Positions 7,785-16,028 are shown, numbered from the stretch's first letter. The stretch: DNA of 64,000 nt from Puniceicoccaceae bacterium Marseille-Q1082 (GCA_904424815.1 CAJGBI010000001.1:310001-374000); one strand, 5' to 3'. The notes: generated by a model from the sequence alone, not told the origin. A program made the numbers and translations.

Positions 7785-8105
7785 TTATCTTTTGACCGCG
7801 GAATACGCCTCGAACAGGTCTTTGAGCCCGAGTTTCCAGAGCGCCGCAAAGCACAGGAAAATTAGCGCGGCGTTTATTATGGTGGATGGAACAAGCCCCC
7901 AAATCCCCCAGCGCCTCGCCTCTGCGACAAGCCGTCCGGCGCTTTCCCGCCTTCCGGACGCGAGCTCCGCGACCGCTCTGTCGGCTTTCGCGAGCCCCCA
8001 TAGGGCGAAGTAGTTGCCGAGCAAAAAGAATGTCGCCAGGCACAGCGATTTCGCGCCCGCCGCTTTTTCCTCGAGCCCGTCGGAAAATTTGCCGCCTGCG
8101 TCCAT
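7785..8105 (-). CDS. Divergent dispanin-like membrane protein
   Basis: This protein of 106 residues has two predicted membrane helices (LATFFLLGNYFALWGL and VPSTIINAALIFLCFAALW). Between them the pattern AELASGRRESAGRLVAEARRWGIWG resembles the loop of the neighbouring dispanins (ALAARNYELAKINSEKAKYWG), so I read it as a fourth, divergent CD225/dispanin-like paralogue; this is inference from pattern and context. It ends 2 bases before the DUF2752 start and follows the triplet by 22 bases, so the five genes are probably one operon. Function unknown. Confidence 0.65.
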   Translation of the reverse strand: MDAGGKFSDGLEEKAAGAKSLCLATFFLLGNYFALWGLAKADRAVAELASGRRESAGRLVAEARRWGIWGLVPSTIINAALIFLCFAALWKLGLKDLFEAYSAVKR

Positions 8106-8127
8106 GCCGGAATCCGCGCTTTTTTTC

Positions 8128-8400
8128 CTATGCCGCCATTCCGCCGAGCGCCATCCCGATTATGCTTATGGCGTTTATCGCAAGTCCTATCCAAAGCGAC
8201 ATCATTCCCCAGTATTTCGCCTTTTCGGAGTTTATTTTTGCGAGCTCGTAGTTGCGCGCGGCGAGGGCCGAGTTTACCTGAACGGCGTATACTATCGAGA
8301 CTATCCCGAACGGCAGGCAGCAGAAGAGCGTCGTGAGAATCGCGAGCACCAGGTGGTTTTCTATGTTCGGTACGCCCGAATTTGCGTTTTGGTTTTCCAT
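8128..8400 (-). CDS. CD225/dispanin family protein, copy 1
   Basis: This small 90-residue membrane protein has the dispanin layout: a short cytosolic N-terminus (MENQNANSGVPNIENH), a first intramembrane helix with the conserved CC-P (ILTTLFCCLPFGIVSIVYAVQV), the ARNYELAKINSEKA loop and a second helix (MMSLWIGLAINAISIIGMAL). Its 190-bp 5' portion is identical in DNA to copy 2, while its C-terminus is unique in the cluster. Bacterial dispanins have no settled function. The homology is to the fold of animal IFITM proteins. Confidence 0.87.
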   Translation of the reverse strand: MENQNANSGVPNIENHLVLAILTTLFCCLPFGIVSIVYAVQVNSALAARNYELAKINSEKAKYWGMMSLWIGLAINAISIIGMALGGMAA

Positions 8401-8403
8401 ATA

Positions 8404-8676
8404 TTATACGAACGCGAACGGCAGCAGGAAAAAGAGCGAATTGAGGATGTATAGCGCTACGCCGCACCACAGGGCGACCATTCCCCAGAATAGGGCCTTT
8501 TCGGAGTTTATTTTTGCGAGCTCGTAGTTGCGCGCGGCGAGGGCCGAGTTTACCTGAACGGCGTATACTATCGAGACTATCCCGAACGGCAGGCAGCAGA
8601 AGAGCGTCGTGAGAATCGCGAGCACCAGGTGGTTTTCTATGTTCGGTACGCCCGAATTTGCGTTTTGGTTTTCCAT
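8404..8676 (-). CDS. CD225/dispanin family protein, copy 2 (mosaic)
   Basis: The protein has 90 residues. Residues 1-60 are identical to copy 1 (also at DNA level, 8495-8684 versus 8219-8408), whereas residues 61-90 (EKALFWGMVALWCGVALYIL and the following helix) are nearly identical to copy 3 (8411-8506 versus 8711-8806, two differences seen). The gene is therefore a recombinant between its two neighbours, produced by unequal crossing-over or gene conversion. The two-helix dispanin topology is preserved, so it is probably functional. It is spaced 3 bases from copies 1 and 3. Confidence 0.87.
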   Translation of the reverse strand: MENQNANSGVPNIENHLVLAILTTLFCCLPFGIVSIVYAVQVNSALAARNYELAKINSEKALFWGMVALWCGVALYILNSLFFLLPFAFV

Positions 8677-8679
8677 ATA

Positions 8680-9015
8680 TTATATTTGGGTTAAATTTGC
8701 AATGGCCGCGAACGCGAGCGGCAGCAGGAAAAAGAGCGAATTGAGGATGTATAGCGCGACGCCGCACCACAGGGCGACCATTCCCCAGAATAGGGCCTTT
8801 TCGGAGGAGAATTCCGCCATCTCGAAATTTCCGGAGTTGGAGGATATGTTCACTTGAACAGCGTAAACCAGCGATATTATCCCGAACGGCAGGCAGCAGA
8901 AGAGCGTCGTCAGAACCGCGAGCGCGAGGTGGTTTTTCGGCATACGCGGCGGTGGACCGCGGCGGGGTTCTACGCGCCCGCCGCCGTCCGGCGCTGTAAT
9001 TTGTTCCTGGTCCAT
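8680..9015 (-). CDS. CD225/dispanin family protein, copy 3
   Basis: The protein has 111 residues from MDQEQITAPDGGG. It has a longer, Pro/Arg-rich N-terminal tail (VEPRRGPPPRMP) than the other copies, then the dispanin first helix (VLTTLFCCLPFGIISLVYAVQV), a diverged loop (SSNSGNFEMAEFSSEKA) and a C-terminal helix shared with copy 2. I prefer the ATG at 9015 over a longer ORF start at 9183, which would extend through the promoter. It is the first gene of the cluster; the TTGACA promoter and a 14-bp palindrome lie immediately upstream. Confidence 0.83.
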   Translation of the reverse strand: MDQEQITAPDGGGRVEPRRGPPPRMPKNHLALAVLTTLFCCLPFGIISLVYAVQVNISSNSGNFEMAEFSSEKALFWGMVALWCGVALYILNSLFFLLPLAFAAIANLTQI

Positions 9016-9030
9016 TGCTAAAATCGCCGA

Positions 9031-9081
9031 TTTCCAATTGGAAAGCGTTTGCAATATTCCACCCGAGGCGAAGTTTGTCAA
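9031..9081 (-). promoter_or_regulatory. Promoter and palindromic operator candidate of the dispanin operon
   Basis: On the minus strand TTGACA (9081-9076) and AATATT (9058-9053) are separated by 17 bases. The perfect 14-bp palindrome TTTCCAATTGGAAA (9031-9044) falls just past the expected start point, where a repressor could block elongation. Confidence 0.55.
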
Positions 9082-9117
9082 CAATATCGCGCGGCCAAAA
9101 ATTTTTTTAGAAAAGGC

Positions 9118-9158
9118 TTGACTGTTTTTTGCGCAATGCAAAATTGCCCCAATATACA
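9118..9158 (+). promoter_or_regulatory. trpLp: Promoter region of the trp operon
   Basis: Two -35 candidates (TTGACT at 9118-9123, TTGCGC at 9129-9134) precede a -10 candidate TATACA at 9153-9158; TTGCGC to TATACA has an 18-base spacer. If this pair is used, the transcript starts close to the leader ATG. The exact hexamers are uncertain. Confidence 0.5.
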
Positions 9159-9165
9159 AAATTAA

Positions 9166-9201
9166 ATGAGAAACTGGTGGCACAGTCCGAAGGTCGCGTA
9201 G
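9166..9201 (+). CDS. trpL: trp operon leader peptide
   Basis: A short ORF encodes MRNWWHSPKVA, with two adjacent Trp codons (9175-9180) and a TAG stop at 9199-9201, 64 bases before trpE. Tandem Trp codons in a tiny ORF followed by a terminator are the defining elements of ribosome-mediated trp attenuation. No Shine-Dalgarno sequence is obvious, and translation may be near-leaderless. Its last three codons (9190-9198) are also the strand that can pair with the terminator's 5' arm (see the attenuator). Confidence 0.85.
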   Translation: MRNWWHSPKVA

Positions 9202-9255
9202 AGTTTAAAACGGTTTTAAACTTTTGGCGGCCTTTTGTCTGGCCGCTTTTTTTTT
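9189..9255 (+). terminator. trp attenuator: terminator with competing antiterminator
   Basis: The terminator stem is GCGGCC (9227-9232) with GGCCGC (9241-9246), loop of 8, then nine T residues (9247-9255), ending 10 bases before trpE. The segment GAAGGTCGC (9189-9197), inside the leader peptide, can pair with GCGGCCTT and the next T (9227-9235), with two G-U pairs, and so compete with the terminator. An AT-rich palindrome (GTTTAAAAC / GTTTTAAAC, 9203-9221) lies between. A ribosome finishing the peptide covers 9189-9197 and lets the terminator form. A ribosome stalled at the Trp codons leaves most of it free. The pairing is seen; the mechanism is inferred. Confidence 0.8.
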
Positions 9256-9265
9256 GGCCTTCAAA

Positions 9266-10771
9266 ATGACACCTTCAAAATCTGAATTCATGGGGCTTGC
9301 GCGGGGCGCGAATGTCGTGCCCGTATACGCGGAGCTGCTCGCGGACACGGAGACTCCCGTATCGGCATTCGCCAAATTCGGCGGATCGGGCGAGTGTTTT
9401 CTGCTCGAAAGCGCGGAGAACGTCGACAACTGGGGCAGGTATTCGTTTATCGGCTGCAATCCGACGGCGGTTTTCACGCTCAACGGCAGGTCGTCCGTTT
9501 TGAGGTTTTCGGATTCTTCCGAAATCCGCTCCGTTTCGGAAGACGGGCTCGGGCCGCTTGCGCCGCTTCGCGACTACATCGCGGGCCGCAGGTGCGCCGG
9601 CGTCCCGGGGCTGCCGCGGTTTTTCGGAGGGGCGGTCGGGTATTTCGGGTACGAGTGCGTAGGGCTATTCGAGCGTCTTCCCGAGCCCAAGGGCGAGAGG
9701 GAGTGGGACGACGCGCGCTTCGCGCTGTACGACGACATCGTGGTGTTCGACAATTTGCGGCACACCGCAAAGCTTGTGGCGTGCGCGCACATCGACAGGT
9801 TCGCCTCCCCCGAGGCCGCCTACGAGGACGCGGTTTCGAGGGTGGAAAGGCTGTCGCGGACTTTCAAGTCTCCGCGCGTTCCGGTTCCGGAGTCCGGAGG
9901 CGCGGCGAAGATCAGGCTGTCTCCCAACATGCCGCGCGACGCCTTTGAGGAAATGGTGGAAAAGGCGAAGGATTACATAAGGAGCGGCGAGGCCATACAG
10001 GTGGTGCCGTCCCAGAAATTTTCCGCCGAAGCCTTGGTGGAGCCGCTTGCGGCGTACAGGGCCCTGCGCCTGATAAACCCGTCCCCGTACATGTTCTGCC
10101 TGAAAACCCCTGACGGGAGCCTCGTCGGCTCGTCTCCCGAGACGCTTTTGCGCTTCGGCGAGGGCAGGGCGGAAGTCCGCCCGATAGCCGGAACGCGCCG
10201 CAGGGGAAGGGACGAAAACGAGGACATGCGGCTGGCTGACGACCTGCTGTCGAACGAAAAGGAGCGCGCCGAGCACCTGATGCTCGTGGATCTCGGGCGC
10301 AACGACCTTTCGCGGTTCTGCCGCGCGGGAAGCGTGCAGGTCGGCGACTTCATGAAAATCGAGAGGTATTCGCACGTCATGCACCTTGTCTCCGACGTTT
10401 CGGGGATTGTGGCGGACGGCGCGGACGCATTCGACGCGCTCGCTGCGGCGTTTCCGGCGGGGACGCTGTCCGGAGCCCCAAAAATCCGAGCGATGGAGAT
10501 AATCAACGAGCTCGAACCCGAGCGCAGGGGGCCCTACGGGGGCGCCGCGGGGTACATCGGATTCGGCGGCAACATGGATTTGGCGATAACCATACGCACC
10601 CTGCAAATCCGCGGCGGCAGGGTGTCGGTCCAAGCGGGCGCGGGAATCGTGTACGACTCCGACCCTGAGGCCGAGTACGAGGAAACCCGCATGAAGTCGC
10701 GCGCGGCCGCGCGGGCCTTGGAGCTCGCGTCGCAAATAGGCTCTTTGGACATTTCGGACATGGAGAGGTGA
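9266..10771 (+). CDS. trpE: Anthranilate synthase component I
   Basis: TrpE makes anthranilate from chorismate with ammonia supplied by TrpG, the committed step of tryptophan synthesis. The N-terminal domain carries the Trp-feedback motif LLES (in CFLLESAEN) and the family start NVVPVYAELLADTETPVSAF. The C-terminal chorismate-binding domain has RPIAGTRRRG, DLGRNDLSRFC, LSGAPKIRAMEIINELEPE and GGAAGYIGF. The length of 501 residues is normal. ATG 9266 is chosen because upstream in-frame codons lie inside the attenuator terminator. It is the first structural gene of trpEGDCFBA; trpG starts 3 bases after its stop. Confidence 0.97.
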   Translation: MTPSKSEFMGLARGANVVPVYAELLADTETPVSAFAKFGGSGECFLLESAENVDNWGRYSFIGCNPTAVFTLNGRSSVLRFSDSSEIRSVSEDGLGPLAPLRDYIAGRRCAGVPGLPRFFGGAVGYFGYECVGLFERLPEPKGEREWDDARFALYDDIVVFDNLRHTAKLVACAHIDRFASPEAAYEDAVSRVERLSRTFKSPRVPVPESGGAAKIRLSPNMPRDAFEEMVEKAKDYIRSGEAIQVVPSQKFSAEALVEPLAAYRALRLINPSPYMFCLKTPDGSLVGSSPETLLRFGEGRAEVRPIAGTRRRGRDENEDMRLADDLLSNEKERAEHLMLVDLGRNDLSRFCRAGSVQVGDFMKIERYSHVMHLVSDVSGIVADGADAFDALAAAFPAGTLSGAPKIRAMEIINELEPERRGPYGGAAGYIGFGGNMDLAITIRTLQIRGGRVSVQAGAGIVYDSDPEAEYEETRMKSRAAARALELASQIGSLDISDMER

Positions 10772-10774
10772 AAG

Positions 10775-11350
10775 ATGGTTCTTCTGATAGACAATTACGA
10801 TTCCTTTACGTACAATTTGGTCCACTGTTTCGAGACCCTCGGGGCGGACGTGAAGGTTGTGCGCAACGACGCTGCCACCCCCCGCGGGCTCATGGCGCTC
10901 TCGCCGAAGGCCGCAGTGATTTCGCCCGGGCCGAGCTCCCCGAAGAACGCGGGCGTGTGCGTGGACTTCATACGCGGGTGCGCGGGGAAAATTCCGGTGT
11001 TGGGAGTGTGCCTCGGAATGCAGTCGATAGGCTATGCGTTCGGCGGCGAGATAGTTTCCGCAAAGAGGATAATGCACGGCAAGACGAGCTCGGTGTCGCA
11101 CGACTCCACGGGGGTGTTTGCGGGAATGCCGAATCCGGTTGAGGTCGTCAGATACCATTCGCTCGCGGTCGCCGAAAATTCCCTGCCGCCATGCCTGCGC
11201 GTGACGGCGCGCTCCGAGGACGGGGAGGTCATGGGGATAAGGCACAGGGATTTCCACATCGAGGGCGTGCAGTTCCATCCGGAGTCCATATTGACTTTCG
11301 GCGGGAAGAGGATGCTCGAAAACTTTTTGAAGGAGGCCGGCGCGCTGTGA
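10775..11350 (+). CDS. trpG: Anthranilate synthase component II (glutamine amidotransferase)
   Basis: TrpG hydrolyses glutamine and passes ammonia to TrpE. This 191-residue class I amidotransferase starts MVLLIDNYDSFTYNLV, has the oxyanion motif SPGPSSP, the nucleophile elbow GVCLGMQSI, and the catalytic His/Glu in GVQFHPESILT. It may also serve folate synthesis (PabA), as no separate pabA is seen here, but its place in the operon makes tryptophan the main role. It overlaps trpD by a GTGA junction. Confidence 0.96.
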   Translation: MVLLIDNYDSFTYNLVHCFETLGADVKVVRNDAATPRGLMALSPKAAVISPGPSSPKNAGVCVDFIRGCAGKIPVLGVCLGMQSIGYAFGGEIVSAKRIMHGKTSSVSHDSTGVFAGMPNPVEVVRYHSLAVAENSLPPCLRVTARSEDGEVMGIRHRDFHIEGVQFHPESILTFGGKRMLENFLKEAGAL

Positions 11351-12372
11351 GCGGGGAAAAGACGAGAGCCGCGCTGGTCAAGGCGGCGGGCGGGGCGAAC
11401 CTTTCCGGCGCCGAGAGCGCGGAGGTATTCGGCGAGATAATGTCGGGGGAGGTAGAGCCCCAGATTCTTGCGGCGTTTCTGACCGCCCTCAAAATGAAGG
11501 GCGAGACGGTAGAGGAAGTCGCGGGGGCGGCGCGGGCTATGCGCGCGCGCGCCACATACATAAACGCGGGCAATTCCCGCCCCGTTGACATAGTTGGCAC
11601 GGGCGGAGACGGGCTCGACACCTTCAACATATCCACGACTTCCGCCTTCATAATAGCGGGCGCGGGGATAGCCGTGGCAAAGCACGGCAACCGCGCAGCC
11701 ACGGGCAAATGCGGCTCCGGAGACGTGCTGGCGGCGCTTGGGTTCAACCTCGACGTCCATCCGTCCGTGATGGAGCACTGCTTGCAGGAGGAGGGAATTG
11801 CGTTTCTATTCGCGCCGAAAATGCACCCCGCCATGCGCTTTGCAGCCCCCGTCAGAAAGGCTCTGGGCTTCCGCACGGTGTTCAACCTGCTCGGGCCGCT
11901 CGTGAATCCGGCGGGGGCTACGGGGCAGGTGATAGGCGTGTTCGGCGCCTCGTACACCGAATTTGTCGCCGAGTGCCTGAAACGCCTCGGCGTAAGGCGC
12001 GCGCTCGTCGTCCACGGCGGCGACGGCATGGACGAAATCTCCGTCTGCGCCCCCACGCGGATCAGCGAGCTGCGCAACGGCTCTATAAAGACGAGCGAAT
12101 TCAACCCGCGCAAGTTTTTCCCGTGCGGGGCGGATTTCTCCGAGCTGAAGGGCGGGGGGCCGGAAGTCAACGCGGGCATTTTGCGCGGGGTTCTGTCCGG
12201 AAAGCTGCGCGGCGGCGCGCGCGGCGTCTGCCTGCTGAACGCCGCCGCCGGAATAGTAGCGGGCGGCGGGGCGGATGGATTTGCAGAGGCGGTCGAAATG
12301 GCGCGCGATTCCCTCGATTCGGGAAAAGCCCTGAAAAAGCTCGAAACCCTCGTGGAATTTTCAAATCAGTAG
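11347..12372 (+). CDS. trpD: Anthranilate phosphoribosyltransferase
   Basis: TrpD transfers the phosphoribosyl group of PRPP to anthranilate. The 341-residue protein shows the PRPP-binding VDIVGTGGDGLDTFNIST, the KHGNRAATGKCGSGDVLAALG segment binding pyrophosphate and Mg, and the MHPAMRFAAPVRKALGFRTVFNLLGPLVNP anthranilate site region. The start is the GTG at 11347 overlapping the trpG stop (GTGA); the frame is open further upstream, but that part is a shadow of trpG. Translational coupling with trpG is likely. Confidence 0.95.
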   Translation: MSGEKTRAALVKAAGGANLSGAESAEVFGEIMSGEVEPQILAAFLTALKMKGETVEEVAGAARAMRARATYINAGNSRPVDIVGTGGDGLDTFNISTTSAFIIAGAGIAVAKHGNRAATGKCGSGDVLAALGFNLDVHPSVMEHCLQEEGIAFLFAPKMHPAMRFAAPVRKALGFRTVFNLLGPLVNPAGATGQVIGVFGASYTEFVAECLKRLGVRRALVVHGGDGMDEISVCAPTRISELRNGSIKTSEFNPRKFFPCGADFSELKGGGPEVNAGILRGVLSGKLRGGARGVCLLNAAAGIVAGGGADGFAEAVEMARDSLDSGKALKKLETLVEFSNQ

Positions 12373-12375
12373 CGT

Positions 12376-13176
12376 ATGAAAACAGGCTCCATATTGGACG
12401 AAATCCGCGCCCGCAAAGAGGCCGAGCTCGAGGCGGAGAAGTCGGCGGAGGGCTTTGAGTCGATTTTTTCGCGCGCGCGCGACTGTCCTCCGCGCGCGCC
12501 GTTCGGCGCCGCGCTGCGCCGCGCCGCCGACGGAACCCCCGCGGTGATAGCGGAGCTCAAAAAGGCGTCCCCGTCCGCAGGCGTTATCCGCGGGGATTTC
12601 GAGCCGCGCGCCCTCGCCGAATCCCTCGCCGAAAGCGGCGCCGCCGCCCTGTCGGTTCTCACGGAAAGAAACTTTTTCCTCGGCTCTCCCGCGAACTTGG
12701 AAATTGCCGCGCGCTCCGTGGAAATCCCGCTTTTGCGCAAGGATTTCATTTTCGACAAATACCAGATTTGCCAGGCGAAGGTCTGGGGCGCGTCGGCGGT
12801 GCTGCTTATCGCGGCGATGCTCGGGCGCGAAGAGCTCGCCGAGCTGCGCGCGTTCGCCGAATCCCTCGGCCTCGACGCGCTCTGCGAGGCGCACACGGAG
12901 GCGGAAGTCGGCGCCGTTGTGTCTTCCGGAGCGAAAATCGTCGGGATAAACTGCCGCGACCTCAAAAGCTTCCGCACGGATTTTGACGGGGCGGCACACC
13001 TTCTGGGGCTCGTCCCCGAAAATTGCCTGCGCGTCTGCGAGAGCGCGGTGGATTCGCGCGCCGCGCTGCTGAAAGCGGGCGGATTCGGAGCCGACGCCGC
13101 GCTCGTGGGAACTGAGCTCATGCGCTCTCCGTCGCCCGCGGGGAGGCTCGCGGAGCTGCTCGGGAGGGGCGCGTGA
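12376..13176 (+). CDS. trpC: Indole-3-glycerol phosphate synthase
   Basis: TrpC closes the indole ring (CdRP to indole-3-glycerol phosphate). This 266-residue TIM barrel has the N-terminal SILDEIRARKEAELEAEK helix, the catalytic VIAELKKASPSAGVIRGDF, LRKDFIFDKYQI, INCRDLKSF and the phosphate-binding VGTELMRSPSP. It is separate from TrpF, unlike the fused enterobacterial enzyme. It lies 3 bases after trpD and overlaps trpF. Confidence 0.96.
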   Translation: MKTGSILDEIRARKEAELEAEKSAEGFESIFSRARDCPPRAPFGAALRRAADGTPAVIAELKKASPSAGVIRGDFEPRALAESLAESGAAALSVLTERNFFLGSPANLEIAARSVEIPLLRKDFIFDKYQICQAKVWGASAVLLIAAMLGREELAELRAFAESLGLDALCEAHTEAEVGAVVSSGAKIVGINCRDLKSFRTDFDGAAHLLGLVPENCLRVCESAVDSRAALLKAGGFGADAALVGTELMRSPSPAGRLAELLGRGA

Positions 13177-13802
13177 TGGGCGTCAAAGTGAAAATATGCG
13201 GTATTTCCAACGCGGCGGACGCGCGCGCGGCGGAAGCGGCGGGCGCGGATTTCGTGGGGCTGATTTTCGAGCCGTCAAGCCCGCGCGCGGTGACGCTTGC
13301 GGAGGCGGCGAAAATAGCGGGATGCCTCTCGGGACGCGCGAAGGCGGTCGGTGTGTTCGTCAGCCAGACCCCCGAATTTATTGCGCGCGCGGCGGAAGAA
13401 TGCGGGCTGTCCGCCCTCCAGCTCCACGGCGGAACCTCTTCGGAATGCGCGGGCCTGCCGGATTTTTCGGGGCGCGAAATCTGGCGGGCCGTCTGGCTCG
13501 AAAGCCCTTCGGACGTCGGGGCCGCGGAGGCTGCCCGATGCGCCGCAGTTGTCGCAGATTCGCGAACGAAGTCGGCTTCGGGCGGCACGGGGAAACTCTC
13601 GGACTGGGGGCTTGCCGCAGTGCTCGCGCGCAAAAAGAGGCTCGTTCTCGCGGGGGGAATCTCGCCCGAAAACGCCGCCGCCGCCGCGCGCTCCGTCAAC
13701 CCGTGGGCGTTGGACGCCAACAGCATGGTGGAGGAAAATCCGCGCAGGAAGAATTTGAAAAAAATAGAAGCTTTAATTGAAAAAGTAAAAAACCTGAAAT
13801 GA
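13176..13802 (+). CDS. trpF: Phosphoribosylanthranilate isomerase
   Basis: TrpF isomerises PRA to CdRP. The 208-residue TIM barrel begins [20 protein letters not shown] (general-base Cys in KICGI), continues with [19 protein letters not shown], and the phosphate-binding [13 protein letters not shown] and [13 protein letters not shown]. The latter usually reads DVSSGVE; here ANSMVE replaces it, which is notable because it surrounds the phosphate site. ATG 13176 overlaps the trpC TGA (TGATG); the GTG 3 bases earlier is an alternative. It overlaps trpB by 4 bases. Confidence 0.93.
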   Translation: MGVKVKICGISNAADARAAEAAGADFVGLIFEPSSPRAVTLAEAAKIAGCLSGRAKAVGVFVSQTPEFIARAAEECGLSALQLHGGTSSECAGLPDFSGREIWRAVWLESPSDVGAAEAARCAAVVADSRTKSASGGTGKLSDWGLAAVLARKKRLVLAGGISPENAAAAARSVNPWALDANSMVEENPRRKNLKKIEALIEKVKNLK

Positions 13803-14995
13803 ACACCCAATCGGAACACAGAGGCAGATACGGAATCTACGGCGGGCAGTATGTCGCCGAAACGCTAATGCCGGCTCTCAAAGAACTCGAGGAATTCTAT
13901 TTGAAGGCCGTCGCCGACCCGTCGTTTTGGGAGGAGTACGGCGCCATAATGCGCGACTATGTCGGCAGGCCGTCGCCGCTCTTCCACGCGCGCAGGCTCA
14001 GCGAATATTGCGGCGGCGCGCAGATTTATTTGAAGCGCGAGGACCTCAACCATACCGGAGCGCACAAGGTAAACAACACGGTCGGGCAGATTCTGCTCGC
14101 GCGGCGCATGGGCAAAAAGCGCCTGATAGCCGAGACGGGCGCGGGAATGCACGGGGTCGCAACGGCGACGATAGCCGCCCTCTTCGGAATGAAGTGCGAC
14201 GTTTTCATGGGCGCCGAGGACGTGCGCAGGCAGGCGCAGAACGCCGCCAGAATGAAGATGCTCGGCGCAAACCTGATATCCGTCGAGCTGAAGCACGGCA
14301 CCGCCACCCTCAAAGACGCCATGAACGAGGCGCTCCGCGACTGGGTCGCGACGGTCGGGGACACTTTCTACGTGATCGGCACTGCGGCGGGCCCGCATCC
14401 GTATCCGGAGATGGTCAAGACCTTCCAGTCCGTGATAGGCCGCGAGGCGCGCGCGCAGATTCTCGAAAAATGCGGGCGGCTTCCCGAGCAGGTAGTCGCG
14501 TGCGTCGGCGGCGGCAGCAACGCGATAGGGATATTTTCGGGATTTATGGGCGACGCGGGCGTGAAGCTCTACGGCGCGGAGGCCGCCGGCGACGGAATAT
14601 CCACGGGCAGGCATTCCGCTAGCCTCAACGGGGGAACCGTCGGCGTTTTGCACGGCAACAAAACCTATCTTTTGCAGGACGAAAACGGCCAGATTCTCGA
14701 CACCCATTCCGTTTCCGCGGGGCTCGACTACCCGGGCGTCGGGCCCGAGCACGCATATTTGCGCGATACCGGCAGGGCGCATTACGTCCCGATAGACGAC
14801 GCGCAGGCGGTGGACGCCTTCATGAAGCTCTCGAGGCTCGAGGGCATAATCCCCGCGCTGGAATCGTCGCACGCGGTGGCGCTGGCCATGCGCAACGCGC
14901 GGGATCTGCCGAAGGACGCAGCGATAGTCGTCTGCCTCTCCGGCAGGGGCGACAAAGACATGGATTCCGTAATGAATTTTTTGAAACTCAAATGA
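13799..14995 (+). CDS. trpB: Tryptophan synthase beta chain
   Basis: TrpB joins indole and serine using pyridoxal phosphate. The 398-residue protein carries the PLP lysine in the [16 protein letters not shown] motif, [20 protein letters not shown], the phosphate-binding [12 protein letters not shown], and the indole-tunnel region [16 protein letters not shown]. It is a TrpB1-type (heteromeric) enzyme, consistent with trpA immediately following and overlapping it by 4 bases (ATGA). Confidence 0.97.
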   Translation: MNTQSEHRGRYGIYGGQYVAETLMPALKELEEFYLKAVADPSFWEEYGAIMRDYVGRPSPLFHARRLSEYCGGAQIYLKREDLNHTGAHKVNNTVGQILLARRMGKKRLIAETGAGMHGVATATIAALFGMKCDVFMGAEDVRRQAQNAARMKMLGANLISVELKHGTATLKDAMNEALRDWVATVGDTFYVIGTAAGPHPYPEMVKTFQSVIGREARAQILEKCGRLPEQVVACVGGGSNAIGIFSGFMGDAGVKLYGAEAAGDGISTGRHSASLNGGTVGVLHGNKTYLLQDENGQILDTHSVSAGLDYPGVGPEHAYLRDTGRAHYVPIDDAQAVDAFMKLSRLEGIIPALESSHAVALAMRNARDLPKDAAIVVCLSGRGDKDMDSVMNFLKLK

Positions 14996-15810
14996 AAAGC
15001 ATATCCGAAATTCTCGAAAGAAATTCGCGCGCCGGCCGCGCGAGCCTCGCCGTTTTCATAAGCTGCGGCGACCCCGACATCGCTTTTACCGAAAAGCTCG
15101 CAAAGGCGGTCTGCGCCGCCGGAGCCGACATTGTGGAGCTCGGGGTCCCGTTCTCAGACCCGATGGCGGACGGCCCGACGATACAGGCGGCGGGGCAGCG
15201 CGCCCTCGCCTCGGGAACCACCCTCGAAAAGGTTTTGGAAATGGCGGGAAGGCTTCGCGCAGAAGGGCTTGAAAATCCATTCGTACTGTTCTCCTACTAC
15301 AACCCGATTTTCAAGATGGGGCTCGGGAAGGCGGCGCGCCTCTCGCGGGAAAACGGGGTCAATTCGTGGCTCGTAGTGGACGTCCCTCTCGAGGAGTCCG
15401 GCGAGATTTCCGGCGAGCTGGAGAAAAACGGGATAGGATTGGTTCCCCTCGCGTCCCCGATGTCGGATGACGCCCGCGTACGCGGGATATCCGAGAGCGG
15501 CTCAGGCTTTCTCTACTACGTGACGGTGGCGGGGGTGACGGGAGCGAGGAAGTCGCTTCCCGCCGAGTTCGCTGAAAGGCTCGCGCGCGTGCGCGCCGCC
15601 TCGAAGCTTCCGGTCGCCGCGGGATTCGGAATATCGTCGCCCGAAATGGCGCATTCTGCGGCCCTTTCCGCCGACGCGGTGGTCGTCGGCAGCGCCCTCG
15701 TCGATTTGGCGTTCAGGGAATGCCGTGAAAACGGCGAAGACTCCGCGCTCGCCGCCGCCTCCGAGTTTGTGCGCTCACTTTCGGAAGCCATGCAAAGGCA
15801 TTCGCGGTAA
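14992..15810 (+). CDS. trpA: Tryptophan synthase alpha chain
   Basis: TrpA cleaves indole-3-glycerol phosphate and channels indole to TrpB. In this 272-residue TIM barrel, the catalytic Glu lies in [20 protein letters not shown], the second catalytic acid region in [14 protein letters not shown], and the loop [19 protein letters not shown] and phosphate-binding [12 protein letters not shown] are present. It is the last gene of the operon; no strong terminator follows within the 200-bp gap. Confidence 0.96.
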   Translation: MKSISEILERNSRAGRASLAVFISCGDPDIAFTEKLAKAVCAAGADIVELGVPFSDPMADGPTIQAAGQRALASGTTLEKVLEMAGRLRAEGLENPFVLFSYYNPIFKMGLGKAARLSRENGVNSWLVVDVPLEESGEISGELEKNGIGLVPLASPMSDDARVRGISESGSGFLYYVTVAGVTGARKSLPAEFAERLARVRAASKLPVAAGFGISSPEMAHSAALSADAVVVGSALVDLAFRECRENGEDSALAAASEFVRSLSEAMQRHSR

Positions 15811-15931
15811 GGGGGCGTTGGAAAGCCGCAAGGCGCCCGCGCATTCGGGTTCTGTTGCGCCGGCTTCGGGCGCGGTGTCTCGCTCCGCGGAGCCGGCAGT
15901 TTGCCGCCGCTTTTGCGCGCCGTTAAACCGG

Positions 15932-15960
15932 TTGACAAGTTGCGCCGGATTTTTTACGAG
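15932..15960 (+). promoter_or_regulatory. Candidate promoter of the secreted enolase-superfamily gene
   Basis: TTGACA (15932-15937) and TACGAG (15955-15960) are 17 bases apart; the -10 is weak. A GGGGAG ribosome-binding site stands before ATG 16029. Confidence 0.5.
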
Positions 15961-16028
15961 TGTTTTGCGTGGCCGGTATGCGGTTTTATGCGCATTCCAA
16001 ATCTAATTTTCAATCTTGGGGAGCTGCT

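Noticed and set aside
7783-8043. Extended N-terminus of the DUF2752 protein
   Set aside because: It would run through the adjacent dispanin-like gene in another frame; residues there are basic and non-homologous, while MFRISDKILY begins a normal membrane helix.
9224-9265. Upstream extension of trpE starting at TTG 9224
   Set aside because: The extra codons lie within the attenuator hairpin and its T-tract. The family N-terminus begins at ATG 9266.
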